DNA of 64,000 bases from Amaricoccus solimangrovi (lineage in GTDB: Bacteria > Pseudomonadota > Alphaproteobacteria > Rhodobacterales > Rhodobacteraceae). Location: the NCBI RefSeq assembly GCF_006385685.1, contig NZ_VFRP01000002.1:186001-250000 (forward strand), read 5' to 3'. The position numbers were made by a program, and so were the translations under genes. Shown one piece after another: positions 37,903 through 47,701 of this stretch. Below the pieces are notes generated by a model. It was not told the DNA's origin, made no database searches, and was given only the letters and a program-made list of their open reading frames with translations. How positions within the stretch are numbered: position 1 is the stretch's first letter; each line of letters starts with the position of its first letter.

Positions 37903-39240
37903 ATGATACCCACACCGAGGACCCTGGGCATCGCCCCGGGACGCCTGCCCGCCGAGGAGATCGCCGCGAATTTCGCCGACCTCGCGCCGCCGCTCACGCC
38001 GCACGAGGCGCTGGTCGCGGCGGACCGGTGCTATTTCTGCCACGACGCGCCCTGCGTCGCGGCCTGTCCCACCGCGATCGACATCCCGCTCTTCGTCCGC
38101 CAGATCGCGACCGGGACGCCCGAGGCGGCGGCGCATACGATCCTGAGCCAGAACATCCTCGGCGGCATGTGCGCCCGCGTCTGCCCGACCGAGACGCTCT
38201 GCGAGGAGGCCTGCGTGCGCGAGGCGGCCGAGGGGCGGCCGGTGGAGATCGCCCGGCTGCAGCGCCACGCCACCGACGTCGCGATGGCGCGGCCCGGCCA
38301 TCCCTTCCGGCGCGCGGCGCCGACGGGCCGGGCCGTCGCCGTGGTGGGCGCGGGACCCGCGGGGCTCGCCTGCGCGCACCGGCTCGCGCTGCTCGGCCAC
38401 GCCGTCACGCTCCACGACGCGCGCCCGAAGGGCGGCGGCCTCAACGAATTCGGCATCGCCGCCTACAAGGCGCCGGGCGGCTTCGCCCAGGCCGAACTCG
38501 ACTGGCTGCTCGGGATCGGCGGGATCGAGGTCAGATACGGCGCGGCGCTCGGCGGGGATCTCACGCTGAGGGATCTGCGCGCGCGGTTCGACGCGGTCTT
38601 CCTCGGGATCGGCCTCGGCGGCGTGAACGCGCTGGCGGCGAAGGGCACGCATCGCGACGGCGTCCGGCCGGCGGTCGATTTCATCGCCGAGCTGCGGCAG
38701 TCCGATGATCTGGCGCGGCTTCCGGTCGGGCGGCGCGTCGTCGTGGTCGGCGGCGGGATGACCGCGATCGACGCCGCGGTCCAGTCGAAGCTCCTCGGCG
38801 CGGAGGAGGTGACGATCCTCTACCGGCGGTCCCGCGGGAAGATGTCGGCCTCCGGATACGAACAGGATCTCGCCGCCGGCCACGGCGTGCGCATCCTCTG
38901 CGGCGTCGTCCCGGTGAAGGTGAAGGGCAATGGCGCGGTGCGCGAGGTCGAATGCGCCTATGTCGAGGAAGGGCCGAAGGGCCTGCGCGAGACCGGCGAG
39001 ACATTCACGCTCAAGGCTGACCAGCTCCTGACCGCGATCGGCCAGACGCTCGGACCCGACGTGCCGGGCAAGCTCGAACTCGAGGGCGGCAAGATCCGCG
39101 TCACCGGGCCGGGGCAGACCAGCGTGAAGGGCGTCTGGGCGGGGGGCGACTGCGCCTCGGGCGGCGACGACCTGACGGTGACGGCGGTGGCCGAGGGCCG
39201 CGACGCCGCGATCGACATTCACCGCGCGCTGATGGGCTGA
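37903..39240 (+). CDS. preT: NAD-dependent dihydropyrimidine dehydrogenase subunit PreT
   Basis: 445 residues; GGGAGAGG precedes ATG 37903. Two cysteine clusters near residues 44-110 (CYFCHDAPC, CPTETLCEEAC) bind 4Fe-4S. FAD (VVGAGPAGLACA) and NAD (VVGGGMTAID) Rossmann motifs follow. With PreA it reduces uracil and thymine, the first step of reductive pyrimidine breakdown. Two methyltransferase genes separate it from preA. Confidence 0.93.
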   Translation: MIPTPRTLGIAPGRLPAEEIAANFADLAPPLTPHEALVAADRCYFCHDAPCVAACPTAIDIPLFVRQIATGTPEAAAHTILSQNILGGMCARVCPTETLCEEACVREAAEGRPVEIARLQRHATDVAMARPGHPFRRAAPTGRAVAVVGAGPAGLACAHRLALLGHAVTLHDARPKGGGLNEFGIAAYKAPGGFAQAELDWLLGIGGIEVRYGAALGGDLTLRDLRARFDAVFLGIGLGGVNALAAKGTHRDGVRPAVDFIAELRQSDDLARLPVGRRVVVVGGGMTAIDAAVQSKLLGAEEVTILYRRSRGKMSASGYEQDLAAGHGVRILCGVVPVKVKGNGAVREVECAYVEEGPKGLRETGETFTLKADQLLTAIGQTLGPDVPGKLELEGGKIRVTGPGQTSVKGVWAGGDCASGGDDLTVTAVAEGRDAAIDIHRALMG

Positions 39241-39274
39241 GCCCCGGCGCGCGCGACGGACGGGAGGCCCCGGC

Positions 39275-40093
39275 GTGAGCATGGAGGCGGAAACGGTGGA
39301 ACTCTCGGGCGTCGAGGCCCGGGTCGCGGCCTATTACGGCGGCATGGGGCTGGTCGAGCGGATCGAGGAGGATCTCGGGCGCGGCTTCGACGGCGACCTG
39401 TCGCCGGAGGGGGCGCGGCTCTACGGCTCCTTCCACGTCGGCGGCGCCCCGGCGGTGGAACGCCTGCTCGACGCGATGCCCCCGCTCGAGGGGCGCGCCG
39501 TGCTCGACATCGGCTGCGGCGTCGGCGGCGCGGTCCGCGCGCTCGCCCGCCGGGGCGCCTTCGCCCGCGGCGTGGACCTGACGGCGGAATTCATCGCCGT
39601 CGCGCGCGACCTCAGCCGGATGATCGGCGCGGATCCGGGGATCTTCGCCGTCGGCGGCGCGCGCGCGCTGCCCTATCGCGACCGCGCCTTCGATCACGCG
39701 CTGATGCTGCACGTCGGCATGAACATCGCCGACAAGCGCGGCGCGATGGCGGAGGCGGCGCGGGTGATCCGGCCCGGCGGCACCTTCGCGATCTATGACA
39801 TCATGCGCGCGGGCCCCGGCCCGATCGCCGAGCCGCAGCCCTGGTCGGACGGGCCGGAAAGCTCGTTCGCGGAGACGCCGGAGGCCTATCTCGCCGCCGC
39901 CGCGCCCTGGTTCACCGAGGCCGCGCGGGTGGAGCGGCGCGAGGAAGGCGTCGCCTTCGTCGCGGCGCTGCTCTCCCCGGCGGAGCCCCGGCCGGTCTCG
40001 GAGGCGATGCGCGGAAAGCTCGTGAACCTCGCCGCCGCGTTCCGCGCCGGGACGCTCGCGCCGGTCGAGCTCACGCTGATCCGGCGCGACTGA
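39275..40093 (+). CDS. SAM-dependent methyltransferase, copy 1
   Basis: 272 residues of class I fold: motif I VLDIGCGVGG near residue 75, then DHALMLHVGMNIADK and RPGGTFAIYDIMR. The pattern resembles sarcosine/dimethylglycine-type small-molecule methyltransferases. It is paralogous to the gene at 40210. Substrate unknown. Placement between preT and preA suggests co-expression with pyrimidine catabolism. Confidence 0.82.
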   Translation: MSMEAETVELSGVEARVAAYYGGMGLVERIEEDLGRGFDGDLSPEGARLYGSFHVGGAPAVERLLDAMPPLEGRAVLDIGCGVGGAVRALARRGAFARGVDLTAEFIAVARDLSRMIGADPGIFAVGGARALPYRDRAFDHALMLHVGMNIADKRGAMAEAARVIRPGGTFAIYDIMRAGPGPIAEPQPWSDGPESSFAETPEAYLAAAAPWFTEAARVERREEGVAFVAALLSPAEPRPVSEAMRGKLVNLAAAFRAGTLAPVELTLIRRD

Positions 40094-40168
40094 GCGATGA
40101 GCGCGCCCGCTTCGTCGCGAACCAGGGGCGTGATATCCTGCGTCCCCACACTGGCGACGGAGGCTCTC

Positions 40169-40213
40169 ATGGAACGGGACAGGGTCGGATGCGCGGGGGC
40201 GGGCGGGCGATGA
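40169..40213 (+). CDS. Leader peptide ORF, 14 codons
   Basis: An ATG with an excellent GGAGG site opens a 14-codon frame ending in TGA that overlaps the ATG of the next methyltransferase (ATGA). The second gene has only a diffuse G-rich site of its own. Translational coupling through this leader is therefore likely. The peptide is Gly/Ala/Arg-rich. Confidence 0.45.
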   Translation: MERDRVGCAGAGGR

Positions 40214-41031
40214 GCGTCGAGGAGCGCGTGGCGCGCCATTACGCCGGCGCCGGGCTGCACGAGCGCATCCTCGAGCGGCTGGCCGAGGCGGGCGTGACGG
40301 CGGGAGAGGTGACGGCGGAGCATCTGAAGGCGGTCGACGAATTCCACATCGGCGGCGCCGAGGCGACGACGGCGCTGCTCGACCAGCTCGCGATCGGGCC
40401 GGAGACGCGCGTGCTCGATATCGGCTGCGGCATCGGCGGCCCGGCGCGGATGATCGCCACCCGCTTCGGGGCGCAGGTGACCGGCGTCGATCTGACGCCG
40501 GATTTCGTCGAGACCGCGCGGCGGCTCTGCGAGATGCTCGGGATCGAGGCCCGGTTCGTCACCGGTAGCGCGCTCGACCTGCCGTTCCCGGCGGCGAGCT
40601 TCGACCTCGCGACGCTGCTCCACGTGGGCATGAACCTGCCCGACAAGCCCCGGCTCTTCGCGGAGGCCGCGCGCGTGCTGGTCCCGGGCGGGACCTTCGC
40701 GGTCTACGACGTGATGCGCTTCGGCGATCATCCGGCCTTTCCGCTGCCCTGGGCGAGCGAGCCCTCCGCCTCGTTCCTCGAACCGCCCGAGGCCTATCTG
40801 GCCGCGGCCGGGGCGGCGGGATTCGAGCTCGCCGCGCGCCGCGACCGGGGCGAGGTGGCGAAGGCCTTCTTCGCCCGGATCCGCGACGAGATGGCCGGCA
40901 AGGCGCCGCCGGCCGTCGGCCTGCCCCTGCTGCTCGGCGACGGGGCGCCGGTCAAGGTGGCGAACATGATGGCGGCGGTCTCGTCTGGCGACATCCAGCC
41001 GGTCGAGATGATCTTCCGCGCGCGCAACTAG
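40210..41031 (+). CDS. SAM-dependent methyltransferase, copy 2
   Basis: 273 residues; ATG 40210 chosen because it overlaps the leader ORF stop. Motif I VLDIGCGIGGPARM near 70, then ATLLHVGMNLPDK and VPGGTFAVYDVMR, clearly sister to copy 1. Class I small-molecule methyltransferase; substrate unknown. It ends nine bases before preA, so it belongs to the operon. Confidence 0.82.
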   Translation: MSVEERVARHYAGAGLHERILERLAEAGVTAGEVTAEHLKAVDEFHIGGAEATTALLDQLAIGPETRVLDIGCGIGGPARMIATRFGAQVTGVDLTPDFVETARRLCEMLGIEARFVTGSALDLPFPAASFDLATLLHVGMNLPDKPRLFAEAARVLVPGGTFAVYDVMRFGDHPAFPLPWASEPSASFLEPPEAYLAAAGAAGFELAARRDRGEVAKAFFARIRDEMAGKAPPAVGLPLLLGDGAPVKVANMMAAVSSGDIQPVEMIFRARN

Positions 41032-41040
41032 GAGCAGTCA

Positions 41041-42348
41041 ATGGCCGACCTTTCCACCGATTTCGTGGGCATCAAGTCACCGAACCCGTTCTGGCTCGCC
41101 TCCGCGCCGCCGACGGACAAGGAGTACAACGTCCGCCGCGCCTTCGAGGCGGGCTGGGGCGGCGTGGTCTGGAAGACGCTCGGCCTCGACCCGCATATCG
41201 TCAACGTCAACGGGCCGCGCTACGGCGCGGTCTGGGGCGCGGACCGGCGGCTGCTCGGCCTCAACAACATCGAGCTCATCACCGACCGGCCGCTCGATGT
41301 GAACCTGCGCGAGATCAAGCAGGTCAAGCGCGACTGGCGGAACCGCGCGCTGGTCGTCTCGCTGATGGTGCCCTGCGACGAGGAAAGCTGGAAGGCGATC
41401 CTGCCGCTCGTCGAGGAAACCGAGGCCGACGGGATCGAGCTCAATTTCGGCTGCCCGCACGGGATGAGCGAGCGCGGCATGGGCTCGGCCGTGGGACAGG
41501 TGCCCGAATACATCGAGATGGTCTCGCGCTGGTGCAAGGCGAACACCCGGATGCCGGTGATCGTGAAGCTCACGCCCAACATCACCGACATCCGCTATCC
41601 CGCCCGCGCGGCGCGGGCCGGGGGCGCGGACGCGGTCTCGCTCATCAACACGGTGAGTTCGATCACCTCCGTCGACCTCGACACGTTCAGCCCGGAACCC
41701 TCGATCGACGGCAAGGGCAGCCATGGCGGCTACTGCGGCCCGGCGGTGAAGCCGATCGCGCTCAACATGGTGGCCGAGATCGCACGCGACCCGGAGACGG
41801 CGGGCTTTCCGATCAGCGGCATCGGCGGGATCACCACCTGGCGCGACGCGGCCGAGTTCATCGCGCTCGGCGCGGGATCGGTGCAGGTCTGCGCGGCGGC
41901 GATGACCTATGGCTTCAGGGTGGTCGAGGAGATGATCTCCGGCCTGTCGCAATGGATGGACGACAAGGGCCATGCCGGGCTCGACGCGATCCGGGGCCGG
42001 GCGGTGCCGAACGTGACCGACTGGCAGTATCTCAACCTCAACTACGTCGCCAAGGCGCGGATCGACCAGGATCTCTGCATCCATTGCGGCCGCTGCTACG
42101 CCGCCTGCGAGGACACCTCGCACCAGGCGATCGCGATGAAGCCGGGGCGGGTCTTCGAGGTGAAGGACGACGAATGCGTCGCCTGCAACCTCTGCGTCAA
42201 CGTCTGCCCGGTGGAGGGCTGCATCTCGATGGAGGCGATGACGCCCGGGACGGTCGATCCGCGCACCGGCCGCGTGGTCGAGCGCGAATACGCGAACTGG
42301 ACCACCCATCCGAACAACCCCGCCGCCCCGCCGAGGGCGGCGGAGTAG
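41041..42348 (+). CDS. preA: NAD-dependent dihydropyrimidine dehydrogenase subunit PreA
   Basis: 435 residues. An FMN-binding TIM barrel (IKSPNPFWLASAPPTDKE at the start, ELNFGCPHGM, SGIGGITTWRDA) is followed by two C-terminal 4Fe-4S motifs, CIHCGRCYAAC and CVACNLCVNVC. It is the catalytic subunit that reduces uracil/thymine to dihydro forms. No dihydropyrimidinase gene is in the window. Confidence 0.95.
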   Translation: MADLSTDFVGIKSPNPFWLASAPPTDKEYNVRRAFEAGWGGVVWKTLGLDPHIVNVNGPRYGAVWGADRRLLGLNNIELITDRPLDVNLREIKQVKRDWRNRALVVSLMVPCDEESWKAILPLVEETEADGIELNFGCPHGMSERGMGSAVGQVPEYIEMVSRWCKANTRMPVIVKLTPNITDIRYPARAARAGGADAVSLINTVSSITSVDLDTFSPEPSIDGKGSHGGYCGPAVKPIALNMVAEIARDPETAGFPISGIGGITTWRDAAEFIALGAGSVQVCAAAMTYGFRVVEEMISGLSQWMDDKGHAGLDAIRGRAVPNVTDWQYLNLNYVAKARIDQDLCIHCGRCYAACEDTSHQAIAMKPGRVFEVKDDECVACNLCVNVCPVEGCISMEAMTPGTVDPRTGRVVEREYANWTTHPNNPAAPPRAAE

Positions 42349-42354
42349 GGGGGA

Positions 42355-42378
42355 CCGGAGCGCCCATCAGCGCTCCGG
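42355..42378. terminator. Bidirectional terminator, ftsK stop in loop
   Basis: CCGGAGCGC (42355-42363) and GCGCTCCGG (42370-42378), a perfect nine-base-pair stem with CCATCA loop. It ends preA on one strand, while on the other the loop carries the ftsK stop codon (42369-42367). Confidence 0.75.
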
Positions 42379-44982
42379 CACCAGCACCTCGCGCTTGCCG
42401 ACGTGGTTGGCCTGGCTGACCACGCCCTGGTCCTCCATCATCTCGACGAGCTTCGCGGCCTTGTTGTAGCCGACCGAGAGCTTGCGCTGGATGTAGGAGG
42501 TGGAGCACTTGCGGTCCTTCGCGACGATCGCCACCGCCTGATCGTAGAGCGCGTCGTCGCCGCCGGTATTGCCGCCGAGGCCGAGCACGAGGTCGAGTTC
42601 CTGCTGCTCGTCGCTGTCCGGCCCCTCGATCACGCCCGCATCGTAGTCGGGGCTGCCGAGCGATTTCAGATGCGTCACCACGTCCTCGACCTCCTCGTCG
42701 GAGACGAAGGGACCGTGGACGCGGGTGATGCGCCCGCCACCCGCCATGTAGAGCATGTCGCCCTGACCGAGAAGCTGCTCGGCGCCCATCTCGCCGAGGA
42801 TGGTGCGGCTGTCGATCTTCGAGGTGACCTGGAAGGAGATCCGCGTCGGGAAGTTCGCCTTGATCGTGCCGGTGATCACGTCGACCGAGGGCCGCTGCGT
42901 CGCCATGATCAGGTGGATGCCGGAAGCGCGGGCCATCTGGGCGAGGCGCTGGATGCAGGCCTCGATCTCCTTGCCCGCGACCATCATCAGGTCGGCCATC
43001 TCGTCGACGATGACGACGATGTAGGGCATGGTCTCGGGCGCGTATTCCTCGGTCTCGAACATCGGCTCGCCGGTTTCCTCGTCGAAGCCGGTCTGCACTG
43101 TCCGCGTGAACCCCTCGCCGCGCTCCAGCGCGTCCTTCACGCGCTGGTTGTAGCCGTCGATGTTGCGCACGCCCATCTTCGACATCTTGCGGTAGCGCTC
43201 CTCCATCTCCGCGACCGTCCACTTGAGCGCGACCACCGCCTTCTTCGGGTCGGTGACCACGGGGGAGAGCAGATGCGGGATGCCGTCGTAGACCGAGAGC
43301 TCCAGCATCTTCGGGTCGATCATGATGAGCCGGCAGTCCCTGGGCGCGAGCTTGTAGAGCAGCGACAGGATCATCGTGTTGATCGCGACCGACTTGCCCG
43401 AGCCGGTGGTGCCGGCGATCAGCAGGTGCGGCATCCGGGCGAGGTTCGCGACCACGGGTTCGCCGCCGATGTCCTTGCCGAGGGCGAGCGGCAGCGCGTG
43501 GGCCGAGTCGCTGAAGCCCTTCGCGGCGAGGATCTCGCGCAGGAGCACCTTCTCGCGGAAGTCGTTCGGAAGCTCGATGCCGATCACCGAACGGCCCGGG
43601 ATGGTCGAGACGCGGCAGGCCAGCGCCGACATCGAGCGCGCGATATCCTCCGAGAGGCCGATGACGCGGCTCGCCTTCAGCCCCGCGGCCGGTTCGAGCT
43701 CGTACATCGTCACCACCGGGCCGGGCCGGATCGAGGTGATCTCGCCCCGCACGCCGTAGTCGTCGAGCACGGATTCGAGCATCCGCGCGTTCTCCTCGAG
43801 CTGGTCGGTCGAGAGATGCTGGCGGATGATCGTCGCCGGGTTCTGCAGCAGCGTCACCGGCGGCGCCTGGTATTCGGCTTCCGGATCGGACTCCGCCTCG
43901 GGAAGGAAGTCGGCGCCGGGCTCGGGCGCGCGCGCCCGTGCGCGGCTCTTGCCGGTCCGGGGCGCGGCGGGCTTCGCCTCGGGCGCCTCGGGAACCATGC
44001 GCGCGGCGAGCGGCGGGACCGCCTCGTCCTCGGGGTCGAGCAGGTCGATTTCCTCGGCCATCGCGGGCTCGGCCGCCCGGCGCCCGCGCCGGGGCGCCGC
44101 GCGGCTCTCGGCGCGCGGCGCCGGCTCGGCCCGGAGCGGCGGCGGGGCCGGAGGCTCGGACGCGCCGCCGAGGGCGGTCGGGTCGAAGGGCGGAATGCCC
44201 GCGGCGCGCGACAGGGGAGGGGTGGCGACCCGCGACGCCTGCGCGGCGTCGGCGCGGCGCGCGCGCGCCTCGGCCGCCTTCTCGCGGGCGACCCGCGCGC
44301 CGCCCGCGGCCCCGGCGGCGGCCGTCGAGACCGCGCGGCCGGTCAGCCGCAGCAGGGCCGCGTAGAGCAGGACCGATCCGTCGCGCAGCATCCGCAGGAA
44401 GGCGGTGAATTCCGCCCAGGTCACGCCGAGGACGAAGCCGGAGGCGGCGAGGAACAGCAGGCCGAGGCCAAGCGCCACGAAGGGCAGCGAGACGGCCATG
44501 GCGAAGGGCAGGGCGCCGAGGATGGCGCCCAGCGCCGCGTCGCCGAGCAGCCCGCCGAGCCCGTAGTCATGCGTCCAGGACGCGAGCGGCACATGGGTCG
44601 CGGCGAAGGCGGCGGCGACGAGCATGGCGATCGGGGTGAAGATCGTGCGCGTCACGATCCGCGTGTCCCCGCTGTGAAGGACGAGCCGGAGCCCCCAGAC
44701 CGCGAGCGCGACCGGCAGGCCGTAGGCCGCCCAGCCGAGCGCGCGGTGCAGCGGATCCGCGATCGAGGCGCCGATCAGGCCGAGCGCGTTGCGCGGCGCG
44801 GCGTCGGTGGCGCTGAAGAGGCTCGGGTCGTCGGGCGAATAGGTCCAGATGATCGCGGTGGCGAGCGCGGCGAGGCCGATCAGGACCAGCCCGACGAGCT
44901 CGGCGCCGCGCCGGCGCAGCGCGATCTCCGTATCGGTCTCGACGAGCCGGGCCCGGACCTTGGTCTGCTTGCGCGCTGCCAT
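42367..44982 (-). CDS. ftsK: DNA translocase FtsK
   Basis: 871 residues: four to five N-terminal membrane helices (25-190), a Pro/Ala/Arg-rich linker (220-370), and the motor domain with Walker A GTTGSGKS (524-531) and Walker [14 protein letters not shown]. The C-terminal gamma winged helix recognises polar chromosome motifs ([22 protein letters not shown]). It pumps the chromosome terminus through the septum and activates XerCD. It lies three bases from the upstream aminotransferase gene. Confidence 0.96.
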   Translation of the reverse strand: MAARKQTKVRARLVETDTEIALRRRGAELVGLVLIGLAALATAIIWTYSPDDPSLFSATDAAPRNALGLIGASIADPLHRALGWAAYGLPVALAVWGLRLVLHSGDTRIVTRTIFTPIAMLVAAAFAATHVPLASWTHDYGLGGLLGDAALGAILGALPFAMAVSLPFVALGLGLLFLAASGFVLGVTWAEFTAFLRMLRDGSVLLYAALLRLTGRAVSTAAAGAAGGARVAREKAAEARARRADAAQASRVATPPLSRAAGIPPFDPTALGGASEPPAPPPLRAEPAPRAESRAAPRRGRRAAEPAMAEEIDLLDPEDEAVPPLAARMVPEAPEAKPAAPRTGKSRARARAPEPGADFLPEAESDPEAEYQAPPVTLLQNPATIIRQHLSTDQLEENARMLESVLDDYGVRGEITSIRPGPVVTMYELEPAAGLKASRVIGLSEDIARSMSALACRVSTIPGRSVIGIELPNDFREKVLLREILAAKGFSDSAHALPLALGKDIGGEPVVANLARMPHLLIAGTTGSGKSVAINTMILSLLYKLAPRDCRLIMIDPKMLELSVYDGIPHLLSPVVTDPKKAVVALKWTVAEMEERYRKMSKMGVRNIDGYNQRVKDALERGEGFTRTVQTGFDEETGEPMFETEEYAPETMPYIVVIVDEMADLMMVAGKEIEACIQRLAQMARASGIHLIMATQRPSVDVITGTIKANFPTRISFQVTSKIDSRTILGEMGAEQLLGQGDMLYMAGGGRITRVHGPFVSDEEVEDVVTHLKSLGSPDYDAGVIEGPDSDEQQELDLVLGLGGNTGGDDALYDQAVAIVAKDRKCSTSYIQRKLSVGYNKAAKLVEMMEDQGVVSQANHVGKREVLVPER

Positions 44983-44985
44983 CTC

Positions 44986-46194
44986 TCACACCACCTTCTC
45001 GGAAAACCTGCCCGCGCCGAGCGTGTCGCGGATCGCACCGAGACCGCGCGCCACCTCCGCCTCGGGCGCCACCAGAGCCACGCGTATGTAGGGGGCGCCG
45101 GGATTGACCCCGTCCGCCCCGGCCCGGCCGAGATAGCCGCCGGGCAGAACCCGCACCCCCGTCTCGCGCCAGAGCCGCAGCGCCGCCGCCTCGCCGTCTC
45201 CGACGTCGAGCCAGAGGAAGAACCCCGCGCGCGGCGAGACATAGCCGGGGAAATCGCCGAGGATCCGGTCCGCGAGGTCGAATTTCGCGCGGTAGAGCGC
45301 CCGGTTCGCCTCCACATGCGCCTCGTCGCGCCAGAGCGCGGTGGCCGCGCGCTGCAGCGGCAGCGGCAGCGGCGCGCCGCCATAGGCGCGGAGCCGTTTC
45401 AGCGCCGCGATCGAGCGCGGACCGCCCGCGGCGAAGCCCGAGCGCAGCCCGGGCGCGTTGGAGCGTTTCGAAAGCGACTGGACGATCAGCACCCGCTCGG
45501 GATCGGCGCCCGCCCGCGCCGCCATCGCGAGCCCGCCCGGGGGCGGGGTCTCGCGATAGATCTCGCCGTAGCATTCATCCGCGACGATCCGGAAATCGTG
45601 CCGCTCCGCGAGGGCGATCAGGTCGCGCCAATACTCTTCCGAGGCGATGGCGCCCTGCGGATTGGAGGGGGAGCAGAGATAGCAGAGCGTCGCGCGATCA
45701 AGCACTTCCCCGGGCAGGCTCGCGTAATCCGGCAGAAAGCCGGTCGCGGCCGTCGCCGGGACGAGCACCGGCTCCGCCCCGACCGCGAGCGCCGCGGCGC
45801 CATAGGCCTGATAGAAGGGGTTGGGCATCAGCACCGCCGGCGCCCGCCCGTCCTTCTCCTCCGGCGAGAGCGCGAGCGCGGCGTTGAAGAGCCCCTCGCG
45901 CGTGCCGTTCAGGGGCATGACCCCGGTCTCCGGATCGATCGGCACGCCGTGGCGGAACCCCACCCAGTCCGCGATGGCGGCCCGCAGTTCGGGCGTGCCG
46001 TCGTTGGGCGGGTAGAGCGCGAATTCATGCGCGTGCGCGGCGACGGTCTCGGCGATCATCGCGGGCATCGGATGCTTCGGCTCGCCGATTGTCATCGCGA
46101 GATCCGGCCCACCCGCCGGATGGTCGCGCAAGAGCGCCCGCAGACGCGGAAACGCGTATTCCGGCAGGTCGGAGAACCGCGCGGGGAACTGCAT
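44986..46194 (-). CDS. PLP aminotransferase, class I/II, DapC-like
   Basis: 402 residues, fold type I. LYPPNDGTPELR, NPFYQAYG, CSPSNPQGAI and the PLP Lys in QSLSKRSNAPGLRSGF are visible. These are characteristic of N-succinyldiaminopimelate aminotransferase-type enzymes. Its place upstream of ftsK is common in alphaproteobacteria. A general aspartate-family aminotransferase is the alternative. Confidence 0.85.
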   Translation of the reverse strand: MQFPARFSDLPEYAFPRLRALLRDHPAGGPDLAMTIGEPKHPMPAMIAETVAAHAHEFALYPPNDGTPELRAAIADWVGFRHGVPIDPETGVMPLNGTREGLFNAALALSPEEKDGRAPAVLMPNPFYQAYGAAALAVGAEPVLVPATAATGFLPDYASLPGEVLDRATLCYLCSPSNPQGAIASEEYWRDLIALAERHDFRIVADECYGEIYRETPPPGGLAMAARAGADPERVLIVQSLSKRSNAPGLRSGFAAGGPRSIAALKRLRAYGGAPLPLPLQRAATALWRDEAHVEANRALYRAKFDLADRILGDFPGYVSPRAGFFLWLDVGDGEAAALRLWRETGVRVLPGGYLGRAGADGVNPGAPYIRVALVAPEAEVARGLGAIRDTLGAGRFSEKVV

Positions 46195-46285
46195 CGCTGT
46201 GCCTCAAGGTCTCGGGGTCATGGACGCCCCGTTGGCGCCGGAGTGTAGCGGCAAGCGGCCTTGCGGTCCAGTATCTTGGCGCCCG

Positions 46286-47614
46286 TCATCGCAGTGCCCG
46301 CTCCGCCGCCGCGCCGAGCCGCGACAGCGCGGCCTCCGCGCCCGGCGGCGCCATCATCATGAGCCCGGCCGAGGGCGTCGCCGTCGGCAGCGTCAGCGCG
46401 CAGAGGCCGAGCAGGTTGCCGACGCGGGTGTTGCGCAGCGTCAGCAGGTTCTCGGTGGCGAAATGCTCGGGATCGGCGAGCAGCCGTTCGGTATTCGGCG
46501 GCATGTTCGCCGTCGTCGGCAGCAGCACCGCGTCGAAGGCCGCCGTCGCCGCGAGATAGGCTTCGCGGTAGTCGCCGAGCCGCGACCAGCCCCGGATGTA
46601 GTCGACGGCGGAGAAGGCGGCGCCGCCCCGGAACCGCTCGCGCACCGGGGCGAAGATCAGATCCGGCGCGTCCTCGATCGCCTCGCCCCAGCTCGCATAG
46701 GCCTCGCTCGCGAAGAGGACGGGGGCGAGGTTCAGGCAGTCGATCGCCGCGTCCGGCGCGCCGCGCGCGACGCTGGCGCCCGCGCGCTCGAGCGCGGCCA
46801 CCGCCGCCTCGAAGGCGGCCGCGGGTTCGGGCCGGCTGCCGAGCGCCTCGTGTTCGAGCACGAGGAAGCGCCGCCCGTCGAGCGTCGCGCCCGCGAGATC
46901 CGGCGCCGGCGCGGCGCCGAGGATGCCGAGCAGGAGGGCCGCGTCCTCGACCGAGCGGCAGAGCGGGCCGACCGTGTCGAACCGGGGGCAGAGCGGCACG
47001 ACGCCCGTGAGCGGGAGCAGCCCGTGCGTGGTCTTCAGCCCGACCAGATCGTTCCAGGCCGCGGGCACCCGCACCGATCCGCCGGTATCCGATCCGATGC
47101 CGGCCGCGGCGAGGCCGAAGGCGACCGAGGTCGCCGCGCCCGAGGAGGAGCCGCCGGGCGCGAGTTCGGGATCGTTGATGTTGGGCGGCGTCGCCGTCGA
47201 GGGGTTGAGCCCGAGGCCGGAGAAGGCGAGTTCGGTCTGATGCGTCTTGCCGAGGCAGACCAGCCCCGCGCGCGTCGCCCGCGCCAGAACCTCGGCGTCG
47301 CGCTCCGGCACCCGGCCCGCGAGAAGCGCGGAGCCCGACTCGGTCGCGACGCCGGCGCTGTCGAAGAGATCCTTCCAGCTCACCGGCACCCCGTCGAGCG
47401 GCCCGCGGCGCAGCCCGGCCCGCGCCCGTTCCGCCGCCGCGCTTGCTTCCTCGCGCGCCCGCTCGGGCGTCGGGCGCGCATAGATCGCCGGCGCCTGCGG
47501 ATGGCTTTCGATGGCGCCGAGATAGACCTCCGCCAGTTCGCGCGGATCGATCGCCCCCGCCTCGATTTCCCGGCCGAGCGCCGCGGCGCCCATCCAGAGC
47601 CAGGTTTCCGACAT
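46286..47614 (-). CDS. Amidase signature enzyme
   Basis: 442 residues; GGGAGG precedes ATG 47614. The Ser-Ser-Lys triad is visible as SWKDLFD (Lys), GGSSSGAATS and SDTGGSVRVPAAW. Substrate cannot be told. Not GatA: the typical GatA context and the longer C-terminal domain are missing. Confidence 0.88.
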   Translation of the reverse strand: MSETWLWMGAAALGREIEAGAIDPRELAEVYLGAIESHPQAPAIYARPTPERAREEASAAAERARAGLRRGPLDGVPVSWKDLFDSAGVATESGSALLAGRVPERDAEVLARATRAGLVCLGKTHQTELAFSGLGLNPSTATPPNINDPELAPGGSSSGAATSVAFGLAAAGIGSDTGGSVRVPAAWNDLVGLKTTHGLLPLTGVVPLCPRFDTVGPLCRSVEDAALLLGILGAAPAPDLAGATLDGRRFLVLEHEALGSRPEPAAAFEAAVAALERAGASVARGAPDAAIDCLNLAPVLFASEAYASWGEAIEDAPDLIFAPVRERFRGGAAFSAVDYIRGWSRLGDYREAYLAATAAFDAVLLPTTANMPPNTERLLADPEHFATENLLTLRNTRVGNLLGLCALTLPTATPSAGLMMMAPPGAEAALSRLGAAAERALR

Positions 47615-47701
47615 GCCGAGCCTCCCGCGATCGTGATCGGGCGAGCCTAGCCGCGCGCCGCGCGGTGGACAATCGCCCGGCCGCGGAGATATGGGAAGCG
47701 C

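Noticed and set aside
42403-46248. Very long plus-strand frame opposite ftsK and the aminotransferase
   Set aside because: Arg/Ala/Gly-rich low-complexity shadow of GC-rich genes; the opposite strand encodes clear FtsK motifs.
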